Below, one piece after another: positions 24,882-34,213 of a stretch of DNA of 64,000 bases. Below the pieces are notes generated by a model, which was not told the DNA's origin, did no database searches, and saw only the letters and a program-made list of their open reading frames with translations. The stretch lies in NCBI RefSeq assembly GCF_026072915.1, contig NZ_AP025943.1, forward strand, positions 620,001 through 684,000, given 5' to 3'. The translations under genes and the position numbers were made by a program. Each line of letters begins with the position of its first letter. Within the stretch, counting starts at the first letter, position 1. The stretch is from Akkermansia biwaensis. Its GTDB lineage: Bacteria > Verrucomicrobiota > Verrucomicrobiia > Verrucomicrobiales > Akkermansiaceae.

Positions 24882-25685
24882 TTAAAGGTCGATAATATCA
24901 GCGTCATCCGGAATGACCAGGTTGCCGGAATAATACATCCGCCCTTCCCGGGAATATAAGGAACGGCGGCAGGCAAGGTTACTGTCTTCCGTATGCCAAA
25001 GCAGCAGATTGGGAATGTTCATTCTTTCCGCCAGTTCGCAGGCATCCTTGACCGTGCTGTGGTATTTTTCATAGGGCTTGAACACGTCGGCCTGAGAATG
25101 CAGGCAAAAGGCTTCGCTAAGCAGCCAGCGGGCGCCGCGGACATAAGGCTCGCAGGCATCGCGGTACGGTTCGTCTCCCAGGAAAACAAGCCTGCCTCCC
25201 CCGTTCAGCAGCGTGGAAAAGCCGAACTGGCGCGTCTTGTCCGAATGAATGTCAAAACAGGTCAGCCGGTACGGTCCGGCGTCCACTTCCTCTCCATCTT
25301 CCACCGGAACCACGAGGATGCGTTCCCCGACCAGGCGCACAACCCTTTTGTCCAGCGTCATGCGTACCAGGCATTCCAGGTCCGCCGCCAGTTCCCGGTG
25401 GCAGTAAACCGTAAACGTTCCTTCATAGCGGTCCTGGGTCATCATGGTCCCGATGAGGCGGATCACCCATACCATGCCCAGCATGTGGTCCGTGTGCCGG
25501 TGGGAAAGAAAAGCGTGATGCATCCTTTCCACCGGAACCTTCATATATTTCAGAATGCCCAGAATGCCGTTGCCTCCGCCGGCGTCCACCAGCAGGAATT
25601 CCTTGCCGTCCGTCAGGGAAAAGCAGGTATTGTAGCATTCCGTAACGGTGGCGTTCCCCGTGCCGAAAACCAGAAGACGGTCCAT
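24882..25685 (-). CDS. metallo-beta-lactamase-fold hydrolase (RNase Z-like)
   Basis: A 267-residue MBL-fold protein. The zinc-binding motif is LSHRHTDHMLG (HxHxDH), with further ligands likely in CFDIHSDK, FLGDEPYRDA and LWHTEDSN. The early block VDAGGGNGILGILK is where the family has its first conserved Asp. It resembles the ElaC/RNase Z-like and aryl-sulfatase-like group, but the substrate is not clear, and it is not called rnz because the tRNase Z flexible arm is not evident. The start lies 6 bases after the ispF stop, so it is the last gene of a minus-strand run. Confidence 0.8.
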   Translation of the reverse strand: MDRLLVFGTGNATVTECYNTCFSLTDGKEFLLVDAGGGNGILGILKYMKVPVERMHHAFLSHRHTDHMLGMVWVIRLIGTMMTQDRYEGTFTVYCHRELAADLECLVRMTLDKRVVRLVGERILVVPVEDGEEVDAGPYRLTCFDIHSDKTRQFGFSTLLNGGGRLVFLGDEPYRDACEPYVRGARWLLSEAFCLHSQADVFKPYEKYHSTVKDACELAERMNIPNLLLWHTEDSNLACRRSLYSREGRMYYSGNLVIPDDADIIDL

Positions 25686-25691
25686 AAACAG

Positions 25692-26201
25692 TTACGGCTG
25701 CGGCTCTTCCTCCGGCATCAGGATGGACGCCACGGCAAAGGCGGCGATCCCTTCCCGGCGCCCCAGCGCGCCAAGCTGCTCATTCGTGGTGGCCTTCACC
25801 CCTACACGGGCGGCTGAAATGCCCAGTGCGGAACCCAGAGCGTTTTTCATCTGCTCCAGATACGGAGAAATGCGCGGTGCTTCCGCAATCAGGGAGGAAT
25901 CCACGTTGACCACGCGGCCTCCGCGTTCCCGGATCAGGGAAACGGCCTTGGCCACAATGTCCAGGGAGGAAATGTCCTTGCAGGCGGGATCGCCCGGAGG
26001 GAACCAGAAGCCGATGTCCGGCAGTCCGGCGGCGCCCAGCAGGGCGTCCGCAACGGCATGGCACAGGACATCCGCATCGGAATGGCCGTCCAGTCCCCTG
26101 GCGGAGGGAATGTGTACGCCGCCCAGCATCAGCGGGCGGGGGGCTTCCGCAAAACGGTGAATGTCGTAACCCAGCCCGGTCAGTGCAATCATGGTGTTCA
26201 T
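25692..26201 (-). CDS. ispF: 2-C-methyl-D-erythritol 2,4-cyclodiphosphate synthase
   Basis: 169 residues; the MEP-pathway enzyme that forms the cyclic diphosphate intermediate of isoprenoid synthesis. Motifs: GLGYDIHRF (zinc ligands Asp and His), LGGVHIPSARGLDGHSDADVLCHAVADALLGA, LPDIGFWFPP and KATTNEQLGALGRREGI. The start may be ATG 26201 or the in-frame ATG at 26192. It connects functionally with ispA elsewhere in the window. Confidence 0.96.
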   Translation of the reverse strand: MNTMIALTGLGYDIHRFAEAPRPLMLGGVHIPSARGLDGHSDADVLCHAVADALLGAAGLPDIGFWFPPGDPACKDISSLDIVAKAVSLIRERGGRVVNVDSSLIAEAPRISPYLEQMKNALGSALGISAARVGVKATTNEQLGALGRREGIAAFAVASILMPEEEPQP

Positions 26202-26220
26202 CCGTCAACAGGGCTGGGGT

Positions 26221-26985
26221 TTATTCTCCGAGGGCTTCCACAATCGGGATGCATCCGTTCCAGGCAACAATGGCGAACTGTTCCGGATTGTCCTTCTTCG
26301 GTTCCAGAATCACTTTTCCTCCGGCGGCTTTCACCAGCAGGACGCCGGCGGCAATGTCCCAGATGGAAATGACGCTTTCCACATAGGCGTCAAACCTGCC
26401 GCAGGCAATGTAGGCGAGGGCGAGGGCGGCGGAACCGTTGTTGCGCACCTTGCGCACCTGCCAGGCGATTTTAGCAAAGCGTTCAATTCCCTTTTCCTTG
26501 GAACCGTCCGTCTTCCCGTGCCCCACGAATACGACGGCCTCCGCCATGCGCTTCCGGAGGCTGCAATGCATCGGTACGCCGTTCATGTACGGAACGCCGC
26601 CTTTTTCCACATGCCAGCATTCGTCCATCATGGGATCGTAAATCACGCCCAGCACCACTTCCCCGCCGCGGCGGAGGGCGATGGACACGCAAAACCACGG
26701 AATGGTATAGAAATAATTCACCGTGCCGTCAATGGGGTCCACGATCCATTCGTTTTCGCCGTTCCGGTCTCCGGTGTAACCTTCCTCCCCCAGTACAGCG
26801 TGAGTAGGGAAAGCGGAGAGGATTTCCTCCGTGATCAGTTTCTGGGACAGCTTGTCCAGTTCCAGCTTGATGTCGTTCTGGCTGGCTTCATCCACCTTCT
26901 TCCGGTCATAAAAATGCTTTTTCAGGAAGGCTCCGGCGGACTTGGCCGCCCGGATGGCTACGGTCATTTCAGGCGAGTGGTTCAT
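26221..26985 (-). CDS. suhB: inositol-monophosphatase-family phosphatase
   Basis: A 254-residue Mg2+-dependent phosphatase with the family signatures LGEEGYTGD, WIVDPIDGTVNY and SISIWDIAAGVLLVKAAGG (here VISIWDIAAG). It could hydrolyse inositol monophosphate or related sugar phosphates; the symbol is by family and not proof of function. It lies 24 bases after the glycosyltransferase gene and 19 bases before ispF in the same orientation. Confidence 0.88.
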   Translation of the reverse strand: MNHSPEMTVAIRAAKSAGAFLKKHFYDRKKVDEASQNDIKLELDKLSQKLITEEILSAFPTHAVLGEEGYTGDRNGENEWIVDPIDGTVNYFYTIPWFCVSIALRRGGEVVLGVIYDPMMDECWHVEKGGVPYMNGVPMHCSLRKRMAEAVVFVGHGKTDGSKEKGIERFAKIAWQVRKVRNNGSAALALAYIACGRFDAYVESVISIWDIAAGVLLVKAAGGKVILEPKKDNPEQFAIVAWNGCIPIVEALGE

Positions 26986-27009
26986 GATATGTTTGAATAA
27001 AAAAATCGT

Positions 27010-28803
27010 TTAAAGGGAGGTCTGCTCCTGCGGAGTTTCCTGCTCGCGGCGCTCGGTGGCGGCAGCCTTTCTGGCCGCTTCCGCTCGGGTGTACACGTCC
27101 TCCGCCAGTGTGGAACATGTTTTCGCCAGGGCGGCGGAAACACCCCTTTTCTTGTATACGGCTTCATCCGGAGCATCGAATCCAACCCAGACGTACACGG
27201 TATAATAACGGCCTCTGACAGAGGAGAAATGCCCGCTATATTCAGGCAACGCCACATTCACGACCGTCCTTCTGGTACGTTCGTCATAGCGGAAGGGGGG
27301 AAGCCCCGCCACCAGATGGACGGATTCCCGCGGAAGGATTTCACGGTGGGTTTCCTCGGAAGAAGGAGCATTCACCATCACTAGGTTTTTTTTGGTTGTT
27401 CCCACCTGGCGAACTGCGGAAAGCTGCACGTTGAGTCCGCCGTTGCCGATCATGTACAGCGCGTTGACGGCATCCGCCAGGGACGTGCGAAACTTCCCGG
27501 CATACAGATCCGGGGAACGCGGCAAATCCCCCTTGTACCCGGCTTTTCCCGCCGTCTCAATGACAGTGTTGAATCCCACGCCCCGCCCCGTCACTTCCGG
27601 GTTGCTGCGGATGACGGTCCGGCGCTGGTCCACGGCGCACAGGTTGACGACAGGAGTGAACAATTCACCGGGCATTATCTTTGCCTGCCATCTGTCCACG
27701 CCGTCCAGGGCGGAGCGGCCTCCCGTAATGGCCAGTATGTCGCCCTTGCGGGAATCCACGCACAGCACGGCGGCCTGGACGCAGCCTTTCAGATGGTTGT
27801 CCACCCTCTTCGGAAGGCCGCTCCATACAGGGGAATTCTCCAAAGCAATGAGGGCCGGCTCACTCACCTCCTCCACCATTCTCTGAAAATCCAGGTTCAG
27901 CGTAGTCATCACAAAAATGCTGGAAGTCTCTTCCTGCTGGTCACAGCAGGCAAGACTGCCCAATTCACGGGAAATCACCAGAATGGGATAGGACGCGGGG
28001 CTGGCCTCCTTTTCTCCCGCCACGGTCATCGGTTCTGAGGATGCCTTCCACATTTGCTCTTGGGTGATAAATTCGCATTCAAGCATGCGTTCCAGCGTGG
28101 CATTGCGCACCTTGACGGCGGCCTCCGGGCTGGAAACGGGGTTGTATATGGAAGGGCCGCGCACCAGCCCGGCCAGCGTGGCGCATTCCGCCAAAGTCAG
28201 GTCTCCCACTTTTTTGCCGAAATACAGATCCGCGGCCTGGGCGATGCCGTAGCATTGCTGACCGAAGTAAATCCGGTTCAAGTAGGCCGTCAATATTTCA
28301 TCCTTGGAGTATTTTCCCTCTATGCGGCGGGCTACGGCCATTTCCAGGATCTTCCGGTCCAGCGTCTTTCCCCCCAGTTCATAACAGTTCCGTGCAAGCT
28401 GCATGGTGATGGTGGAAGCCCCTTGGGCATAGGAGAGGGTGGTCAGGTTCCGGCAGATGGAGCGGATGATGGATGTGTAAACAATGCCGCCGTGGTCGAA
28501 AAAGGCTTCGTCCTCCCGTGCGATGAAGGCGTTCACCAGATTATCCGGCAATTCATGGCGCGCTACGTAAACGCGGTCGTGGTCCGTCAGGGTGCCTATC
28601 CACTGGCCGTTCCGGTCATAGGCGGCGCAGTTTTCCAGGGGAGCCAGAACTTCGTCCAGATTATACTGGTCCGCCCGCCACGCGTAAATGATCAGGATGA
28701 CGATGAACGAGATAGGGATGATGCTCAGCCACAGCAGGACGCGCCCCAGATTGCGGGGCAGCAATCCGAACAGATCATACCATCTTTTCCGCCTGTTCTC
28801 CAT
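27010..28803 (-). CDS. GT51 peptidoglycan glycosyltransferase with degenerate transpeptidase domain (PBP1-like)
   Basis: 597 residues, shorter than the usual 700-850 of class A PBPs. A membrane anchor (about residues 20-43) precedes an intact GT51 domain: FIAREDEAFFDHGGI with the catalytic Glu, GASTITMQLARN, and RKILEMAVARRIEGKYSKDEIL then YLNRIYFG. The C-terminal domain aligns with a transpeptidase (VLCVDSRKGDILAITGG) but the SxxK tetrad region reads PGELFTPVV, with Ser replaced by Glu and Lys by Thr; the SxN position reads GFN and no KTG is present. So it should polymerise glycan but not cross-link. It lies in a run with exbB, exbD and a TPR gene. Confidence 0.85.
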   Translation of the reverse strand: MENRRKRWYDLFGLLPRNLGRVLLWLSIIPISFIVILIIYAWRADQYNLDEVLAPLENCAAYDRNGQWIGTLTDHDRVYVARHELPDNLVNAFIAREDEAFFDHGGIVYTSIIRSICRNLTTLSYAQGASTITMQLARNCYELGGKTLDRKILEMAVARRIEGKYSKDEILTAYLNRIYFGQQCYGIAQAADLYFGKKVGDLTLAECATLAGLVRGPSIYNPVSSPEAAVKVRNATLERMLECEFITQEQMWKASSEPMTVAGEKEASPASYPILVISRELGSLACCDQQEETSSIFVMTTLNLDFQRMVEEVSEPALIALENSPVWSGLPKRVDNHLKGCVQAAVLCVDSRKGDILAITGGRSALDGVDRWQAKIMPGELFTPVVNLCAVDQRRTVIRSNPEVTGRGVGFNTVIETAGKAGYKGDLPRSPDLYAGKFRTSLADAVNALYMIGNGGLNVQLSAVRQVGTTKKNLVMVNAPSSEETHREILPRESVHLVAGLPPFRYDERTRRTVVNVALPEYSGHFSSVRGRYYTVYVWVGFDAPDEAVYKKRGVSAALAKTCSTLAEDVYTRAEAARKAAATERREQETPQEQTSL

Positions 28804-28827
28804 TCCGTTTCCAATCGTTCCAGACGT

Positions 28828-31260
28828 CTAGCGGGCATCCGGCGGCAGTGACTCCCCTTCCTGCTTCCAGTCCGGGAATTCCTTCTGCAGGCGGGCGCGG
28901 TACTGGGAAGCCTCCGACTTGCGGCCGGCCTTGTCCAGAGCTTCCGCCGCCTTGAACAGGGCCTTGGGTTTCAGCTCCGCGTCGTTGACGAACAACTCCG
29001 CCGTAACGCCGTAATGCTTGGCCGCCTCATCAAATTTCTTTTCCGCATAGGAGATGTCCCCCAGCACGATTTTCAGGGAGGCCATCAGGGGGCCTTCCAC
29101 CCCCAGGGCAAGCGCTTCTTCCGCCGTTTTCCGGGCTTCCGCATACTTGCCCAGGCCCAGCAGGATGGAGGCCTTGTCCAGCATGCCGTCCGCACGGCGG
29201 TAGGGCTGGTCCTCCACCTTCAGGAAGTTGTTGGAAGCCACGAGGGCGCGGTCATACTTTTTCAAGGCCAGGCGCACTTTCGCCAGATTGCGCCAGATTA
29301 CTTTCTTCACGTTCTGGAGCTGGTCGTTCTGGGTGGCCCAGGTCATGTACTTGTCCGCCGTCTCCAAATCCTTCATTCCGTAAGCCTGAAGGCCCAGCCA
29401 TGCGGGAATCACGTCCGGCACGCGGGACACGGCCGCCGGGTTCTCCTTCTGGAGGGTTTCCAGGGCCTCCTTCAATTTGTTTACGTCCTGGAGCTTGTGG
29501 TAGGAAAGAACGGTGAGGACGTTGACCTGTTCCCCATATTTCTGGGGGTCCAGTGTCTTGGCCTCCGACATGTGGCTGATGGAGGATTGGAAATCCCCCT
29601 GGTCAAACGCCGCACGGCCCAGCAGGAAATGGGCTTCCGCCAGGGCGGCGGGAGAGGTCTTCGGGAAATTCTTGATCAGCCCTTCGTAGTACTTCGCCAT
29701 GTTCGCCAAATCCTGGCGGCCGGCGTAAATCTGCGCGGCCCGCTGCCAGGCGGCGGCCGCGGATTCCTCCTTCGGCCAGCGCGCAATCACCCGGTCAAAA
29801 TCCTGCAGGGCCTCCGTTTCCTTTTTGGTTTTGGCGTACATGTCCCCCCGCAGGGTCAGGGCTTCGCAGATGCGGGGATCGCGGGGATACCCGTCAATGA
29901 AGGTGGTCAGCAGCTTGGCGGCCGTTTCCCGGTCGCCCGCCTGGGCAACGGCCCAGGCGCTCTTGTACAGAATATCCGGGCGCATCTTGGCCGGAAGCTT
30001 GTCAAAATTGATGCTCCCGTAAAATTTGGCCGCATCCGCGGGGCTGGAGCTGAACAGGCTTTCCGCCGCCATCAGACGCACCATGTCGTGGAGCTCGCTG
30101 GTGGGGAACGCCTTGGCATAATGATTCAGGAAACTCTGGGCACGCTGGGGCAGGTCCTTCTGCTTGAGCTCCTTGTAGCACAGAAGACGGTAGAAGGAAG
30201 CCTGCATGGCTTCCTGCGTGTAAGGGACGGCTTTTTCCGCCTCCAGGAAGAAATCCGCCCCCTTCTGGTACTCCTTCAGCTTGTAGGCGGTCTGGCCCAT
30301 CAGCATCAGCAGGCGCGCCTGGCCTTCCTTGGTCGGCATCTTCATGTCCTTCTGCTGCTCGTACTGGGCCATGACCTCCTTGTACTTGCCCATGTGGTAC
30401 AGCCCCAGAAGCAGGCCCATGCGGGCCTCTGGCGCCATTTCCTTCAGGGTTTCATCCTTCAGTATTTGTTCATAAAGGCTGTGCGCCTCCGCGTTCTTCT
30501 TCAGCTTGGTGGCCAGCGTTGCCGCCTGCAGAATGGCGATGCCGCGGTTTCTGGCATCCACACCGGGCGTGTCCAGCACCTTGCGGTACTCGGTGTACGC
30601 CTCTCCCAGCCGGCTGGAATCGGCACACAGGGCGGCATACCCCATCCGGGCCACCAGGACGAATCTTTTATCCGCCTGGGGATTGCCGATCACCGCGCAG
30701 AACATGTTGGCGGCGGCTTCCGGATTGCCGCTGGCGAGGAACAGGCGCCCCAGGCGGTACTGGGCATCCACCTTCAAGTCATTCTGCTCCGCACTGCGGA
30801 TAACAAGCTGGTAATACTGGATGGCCTTGTCCGTCTCTCCGGCGGCGGAGGCATCCGTGGCCAGACGGTAGGCGGAGGCGGCAACCAGGGCCGGGGTTCC
30901 CGTCTGCGTCAGCCTCTGGAACAGCGCATGGGCATCCTCTTTCCTTCCGAGTTCCGCCAGGCACATGGCCGCACGGTATTCCGCCAGAGGAGCCTGTGTG
31001 GAACGGGGGAAACGCTGGGAAAATTCAAGGTACTTGCGCAGGCTCAGATCAAGCAGTCGCGCATATTCCTGCGGGTTCGCCTTCGTCTGAGGCTCCTGGG
31101 ACTGCTTGTACAGCATGTCCGCCATATCCAGGCTGTCCTGTTCCGGATTGGCTACCAGCGGACCGTCGTCCACCGGGGCGGCGTCCGGGATATGCTCCTG
31201 GGCGGCGGCGCATACTGCCAGGACCGCCAGTCCGACGCTGATGGGAAAAAGGGCTTTCAT
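28828..31260 (-). CDS. periplasmic TPR-repeat protein
   Basis: An 810-residue exported protein: signal peptide MKALFPISVGLAVLAVCAAA, then many tetratricopeptide repeats over nearly the whole length (for example AEYRAAMCLAELGRKEDAHALFQRL, YRLGRLFLASGNPEAAANMF, AHFLLGRAAFDQGDFQSSI and DKASILLGLGKYAEARKTAEEAL, each cut from longer units). TPR solenoids bind partner proteins. The ATG overlaps the exbD stop (ATGA), and the PBP-like gene follows after 24 bases. By analogy with CpoB/YbgF, which links the Tol system to PBP1B, it could connect ExbBD to glycan synthesis; that role is inference. Confidence 0.8.
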   Translation of the reverse strand: MKALFPISVGLAVLAVCAAAQEHIPDAAPVDDGPLVANPEQDSLDMADMLYKQSQEPQTKANPQEYARLLDLSLRKYLEFSQRFPRSTQAPLAEYRAAMCLAELGRKEDAHALFQRLTQTGTPALVAASAYRLATDASAAGETDKAIQYYQLVIRSAEQNDLKVDAQYRLGRLFLASGNPEAAANMFCAVIGNPQADKRFVLVARMGYAALCADSSRLGEAYTEYRKVLDTPGVDARNRGIAILQAATLATKLKKNAEAHSLYEQILKDETLKEMAPEARMGLLLGLYHMGKYKEVMAQYEQQKDMKMPTKEGQARLLMLMGQTAYKLKEYQKGADFFLEAEKAVPYTQEAMQASFYRLLCYKELKQKDLPQRAQSFLNHYAKAFPTSELHDMVRLMAAESLFSSSPADAAKFYGSINFDKLPAKMRPDILYKSAWAVAQAGDRETAAKLLTTFIDGYPRDPRICEALTLRGDMYAKTKKETEALQDFDRVIARWPKEESAAAAWQRAAQIYAGRQDLANMAKYYEGLIKNFPKTSPAALAEAHFLLGRAAFDQGDFQSSISHMSEAKTLDPQKYGEQVNVLTVLSYHKLQDVNKLKEALETLQKENPAAVSRVPDVIPAWLGLQAYGMKDLETADKYMTWATQNDQLQNVKKVIWRNLAKVRLALKKYDRALVASNNFLKVEDQPYRRADGMLDKASILLGLGKYAEARKTAEEALALGVEGPLMASLKIVLGDISYAEKKFDEAAKHYGVTAELFVNDAELKPKALFKAAEALDKAGRKSEASQYRARLQKEFPDWKQEGESLPPDAR

Positions 31261-31703
31261 GAAGATTGAGGGGTGGAAACGTTGACGGAAGACGGAGCCG
31301 GAGGCCTCGTGGAGAAAGATACATTGTTGAGCCCGGCTTTCAGGCAGGCGTCCATCACGTGCACGACCGTGCCGGATTCCGCCTTTTCATCCACACGGAT
31401 GCGGACGAGCATGGTTTTGTCCAGGCGCGCGACGGAAAGCAGCTTCTCCTCCAGTTCCGGCATCGTGTACGGCTGGCGGTTGATCATCACCGTGCCGTCC
31501 TTGCGGATGTTCACGATAATCTCATTGGAGGCGTTTTCCCCGGGTTTGGGTGTCTCCGCAGACGGAAGGGTGATGGAAAGGTCCGGTTCGTCGTCCTCAA
31601 AAGTCTGCGTCACGACGAAGAACACCAGCAGCAGAAACACGATATCCAGCATGGGCGCTAGCTGGAACCCGATGGGATTGGGCATCTTGTAACGAAACTT
31701 CAT
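31257..31703 (-). CDS. exbD: ExbD/TolR-family biopolymer transport protein
   Basis: 148 residues: one N-terminal membrane helix containing the proton-path Asp in LAPMLDIVFLLLVFFVV, then a periplasmic domain (SITLPSAETPK, IIVNIRKDGTVMIN, VRIRVDEKAESGTVVHVMDAC). ExbD/TolR proteins pair with ExbB/TolQ to use proton motive force. It starts 33 bases after the exbB-like gene and overlaps the TPR gene by four bases. Whether it serves a TonB- or Tol-like function is open; a tonB-like gene lies 15 kb away at 46733. Confidence 0.9.
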   Translation of the reverse strand: MKFRYKMPNPIGFQLAPMLDIVFLLLVFFVVTQTFEDDEPDLSITLPSAETPKPGENASNEIIVNIRKDGTVMINRQPYTMPELEEKLLSVARLDKTMLVRIRVDEKAESGTVVHVMDACLKAGLNNVSFSTRPPAPSSVNVSTPQSS

Positions 31704-31736
31704 ATGGTCTTCCGGTGTTGCTGGCTCGGATGTCGG

Positions 31737-32528
31737 TTAGAGTCCGCGTACGTCGCGCAGGGAGGTAGGATCCACGGGGACCCGGGGAAGCTCTTCCTCA
31801 TGAAAGGCTCCGGCAGGACCGGAACGGGGCTTGTGGAGCTGGGTGGCCACTACGGAAACGCTGTGCGTCACGGCGGCCTCCAGGTCTCCCACGCGCTTGT
31901 GCACCTGGCTGCGGAAATACACATACGCCAGAATGGCGGGAATCCCCAGCAAGAGGCCTCCGGCCGTAGTAATCAGGGCTTCCGCCACGCCTCCGGCCAT
32001 GTCGATGCGCTGCTTGCCGCCGGAGAAGTCCCCGTTGGCGATCTCGAAAAAGGTTTTCATCATCCCCACGACCGTACCCAGCAGACCCAGCATGGGCGCC
32101 AGTGCGCCGATGTCCGACAGCCAGGAAATCTGGCGGCTCATGAAGCCGGCCTGGCGTCCGCCTTCCGCGGCGGCGATTTCCCTCACTTCCTCAAATTGGG
32201 CGGAAGGGTTGCGCTGCATGAAGTTGGCTACCGTCAGCATCACGCGGGCGTAGCAGGAATCCCCGTTTTTGCAGAGGATGGCAAGTCCCGTGTAATCCCT
32301 CTTGCGGATAAAGGATTCCGCCTGTTCCACCAGCTTGGGGGGAAGCACGGCGGCGGCACGGGTGGAAAAACAGCACATGACCAGCACGACTACGCCCCCT
32401 ATGGACAGCAGAAGAAGCGGCCACATGATGAAGCCCCCTTTCATGAACAGCTCGGAAAGAGGGTAATTTCTATCGCCCACGACAAAGTCCATGGCGTTGG
32501 CCAGGGTGGAAAATGATACAGGATTCAT
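31737..32528 (-). CDS. exbB: MotA/TolQ/ExbB-family proton channel
   Basis: 263 residues with three membrane helices: about 31-53 (FIMWPLLLLSIGGVVVLVM), then a pair around LSDIGALAPMLGLLGTVVGMM and GGLLLGIPAILAYVYF. The GLLGTVVGMM block is diagnostic. ATG 32528 was chosen because it gives a normal N terminus and a good TATAAT lies 15 bases upstream; the extension to 32663 is basic, cysteine-containing and unlike the family. It is the first gene of the exbB-exbD-TPR-GT51 run and is divergent from uvrC. Confidence 0.88.
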   Translation of the reverse strand: MNPVSFSTLANAMDFVVGDRNYPLSELFMKGGFIMWPLLLLSIGGVVVLVMCCFSTRAAAVLPPKLVEQAESFIRKRDYTGLAILCKNGDSCYARVMLTVANFMQRNPSAQFEEVREIAAAEGGRQAGFMSRQISWLSDIGALAPMLGLLGTVVGMMKTFFEIANGDFSGGKQRIDMAGGVAEALITTAGGLLLGIPAILAYVYFRSQVHKRVGDLEAAVTHSVSVVATQLHKPRSGPAGAFHEEELPRVPVDPTSLRDVRGL

Positions 32529-32543
32529 ACAAAAGACATAGTG

Positions 32544-32549
32544 ATTATA
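32544..32549 (-). promoter_or_regulatory. -10 element of the exbB operon promoter
   Basis: A perfect TATAAT on the minus strand, 15 bases before the exbB ATG. No good -35 at 16-18 bases is seen. Confidence 0.45.
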
Positions 32550-32638
32550 CAGAAGAAGCCTTCCTAGGCAAGTCAACTGCCCGTAATGCAGTACGTTTCC
32601 GCAGTTCCCTTTCTTGCCGCCTATGGCATAATGGCTGC

Positions 32639-34207
32639 GTGGCAGATCATGAAACACCAACATTGAAGGAGCTCTGGAGGCAGACTCCCCACAAACCGGG
32701 AGTCTATATCATGAAGGACGCCCAGGGCAATACCATTTACGTAGGAAAGGCGAAGGACCTTCACCGCCGCCTGGCAAGCTATTTTTCCCCTACCGGGGCC
32801 ACGCTGGCCAATCACAAGACCCGCGCGCTCATCAACGCCATCGCCTCCTTTGACTATTTTGAAACCCGCAACGACCATGAGGCCTTCCTGCTGGAGAGCA
32901 AGCTCATCAAGCAGTACCGGCCCCATTACAACATCCAGCTCAAGGACGACAAGCGTTATCCCCTCCTGAAAATTCCCAAGGGGGAACGCCTGCCACGCTT
33001 CCAGCTCTCCCGGGTGCGCAAGGAGGACGGCGCGCGCTACTTCGGCCCCTTTGTCCATTCCCAGGCCCTGTACGCCACCCAGGAATGGCTCAACAGGCAT
33101 TTCCGGCTCCGCACCTGCAAGGTGAAAAATCCCGGCCTGAACGACTTCAAGCACTGCCATGCGGACGTCATCCGCAACTGTTCCGCGCCGTGCGTAGGCC
33201 GCATCTCCGTGGAAAACTACAACAGGAATTTTGACCAGGCCGTGCGTTTGCTGGAAGGAGTGGGGAAAAAGAACGCGCTGGACGCGCTGACCGAAGAAAT
33301 GATGCAGGCCGCCGACAGTCTGGACTTTGAACGCGCCGCATACCTAAGGGACATCAGGGACAACCTGATCAAAACGCTGGAACCGGCGCGCCGGTTCCAG
33401 AAAGGGACCCCCAACCTGCCCGGCACCGTACACCCGGAGGAAGACATGAAGGAACTGGGCGAGGCGCTGGGACTGGACGAACCGCCCTCCATCATGGAAT
33501 GTTTTGACATCTCCAACGTTTCTTCCAACCATATTGTGGCCTCCATGGTGCGCTTCACCAACGGCAAACCGGACAACAAGGCCTACCGCCGCTACCGCAT
33601 CCGCACGGTGGACGGCCAGAACGACTTCGCCTCCATGTCGGAAGTCATCAGGCGCCGCTATTCCCGCATCCTGATGGAAAGCGACGCCGTGGCCTCCCGG
33701 CCGCCGGACATGACGCTGTACCAGTGGCTCAAGAAACTCAGTGCGGAGGGGAAGGCCCCCATCAAGGTTCCGGACCTCGTCGTGGTGGACGGCGGCAAGG
33801 GACAGCTTTCCTCCGCCCTGGCGGACCTGGAGGCCATCGGCCTGGGAGACATGCCCATCGTGGGCCTCGCCAAACAAAGGGAGGAAATCTTCTTCCCGCA
33901 CCAGCCGGAACCGCTCCGCCTGCCCCACAGCACGGGAGCCCTCAAGCTCATGCAGCGCATACGGGACGAAGCCCACCGCTTCGCCAACGGATACAACGAA
34001 CTGTTATACCGGAAACGCATGAAGGAAAGCGCCCTGGACGACGCCCCCGGCATGAGCGCGGCGAAAAAACGGCTGCTGCTGGAAAAATTCAAATCCGTAG
34101 CTGCCATCAAAAAGGCGGACCCGGCCTCCATCGCCACCATTCGCGGCATTTCGGAAACCTGGGCCCGTACGCTGCTGGACTATCTCAACACTCCATCCAA
34201 ATCCTGA
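32639..34207 (+). CDS. uvrC: excinuclease ABC subunit C
   Basis: 522 residues from the GTG at 32639; UvrC makes the dual incisions in nucleotide-excision repair. GIY-YIG nuclease domain: KPGVYIMKDAQGNTIYVGKAKDLH; UvrB-binding region around DALTEEMMQAADSLDFERAAYLRD; RNase H-like nuclease with ECFDISNVSSNHIVASMV and LVVVDGGKGQLSSA; C-terminal HhH with SVAAIKKADPASIATIRGISETWA. GTG is chosen because the longer ATG frame from 32513 overlaps exbB and its promoter. A CATAAT at 32627-32632 would put the transcript start at the GTG itself. It is shorter than E. coli UvrC (610). Confidence 0.92.
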   Translation: MADHETPTLKELWRQTPHKPGVYIMKDAQGNTIYVGKAKDLHRRLASYFSPTGATLANHKTRALINAIASFDYFETRNDHEAFLLESKLIKQYRPHYNIQLKDDKRYPLLKIPKGERLPRFQLSRVRKEDGARYFGPFVHSQALYATQEWLNRHFRLRTCKVKNPGLNDFKHCHADVIRNCSAPCVGRISVENYNRNFDQAVRLLEGVGKKNALDALTEEMMQAADSLDFERAAYLRDIRDNLIKTLEPARRFQKGTPNLPGTVHPEEDMKELGEALGLDEPPSIMECFDISNVSSNHIVASMVRFTNGKPDNKAYRRYRIRTVDGQNDFASMSEVIRRRYSRILMESDAVASRPPDMTLYQWLKKLSAEGKAPIKVPDLVVVDGGKGQLSSALADLEAIGLGDMPIVGLAKQREEIFFPHQPEPLRLPHSTGALKLMQRIRDEAHRFANGYNELLYRKRMKESALDDAPGMSAAKKRLLLEKFKSVAAIKKADPASIATIRGISETWARTLLDYLNTPSKS

Positions 34208-34213
34208 CCCCAC

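Noticed and set aside
29014-31269. 751-codon plus-strand frame opposite the TPR gene
   Set aside because: The minus-strand frame has a signal peptide and TPR repeats and sits in an operon; the plus frame has no recognisable domain.
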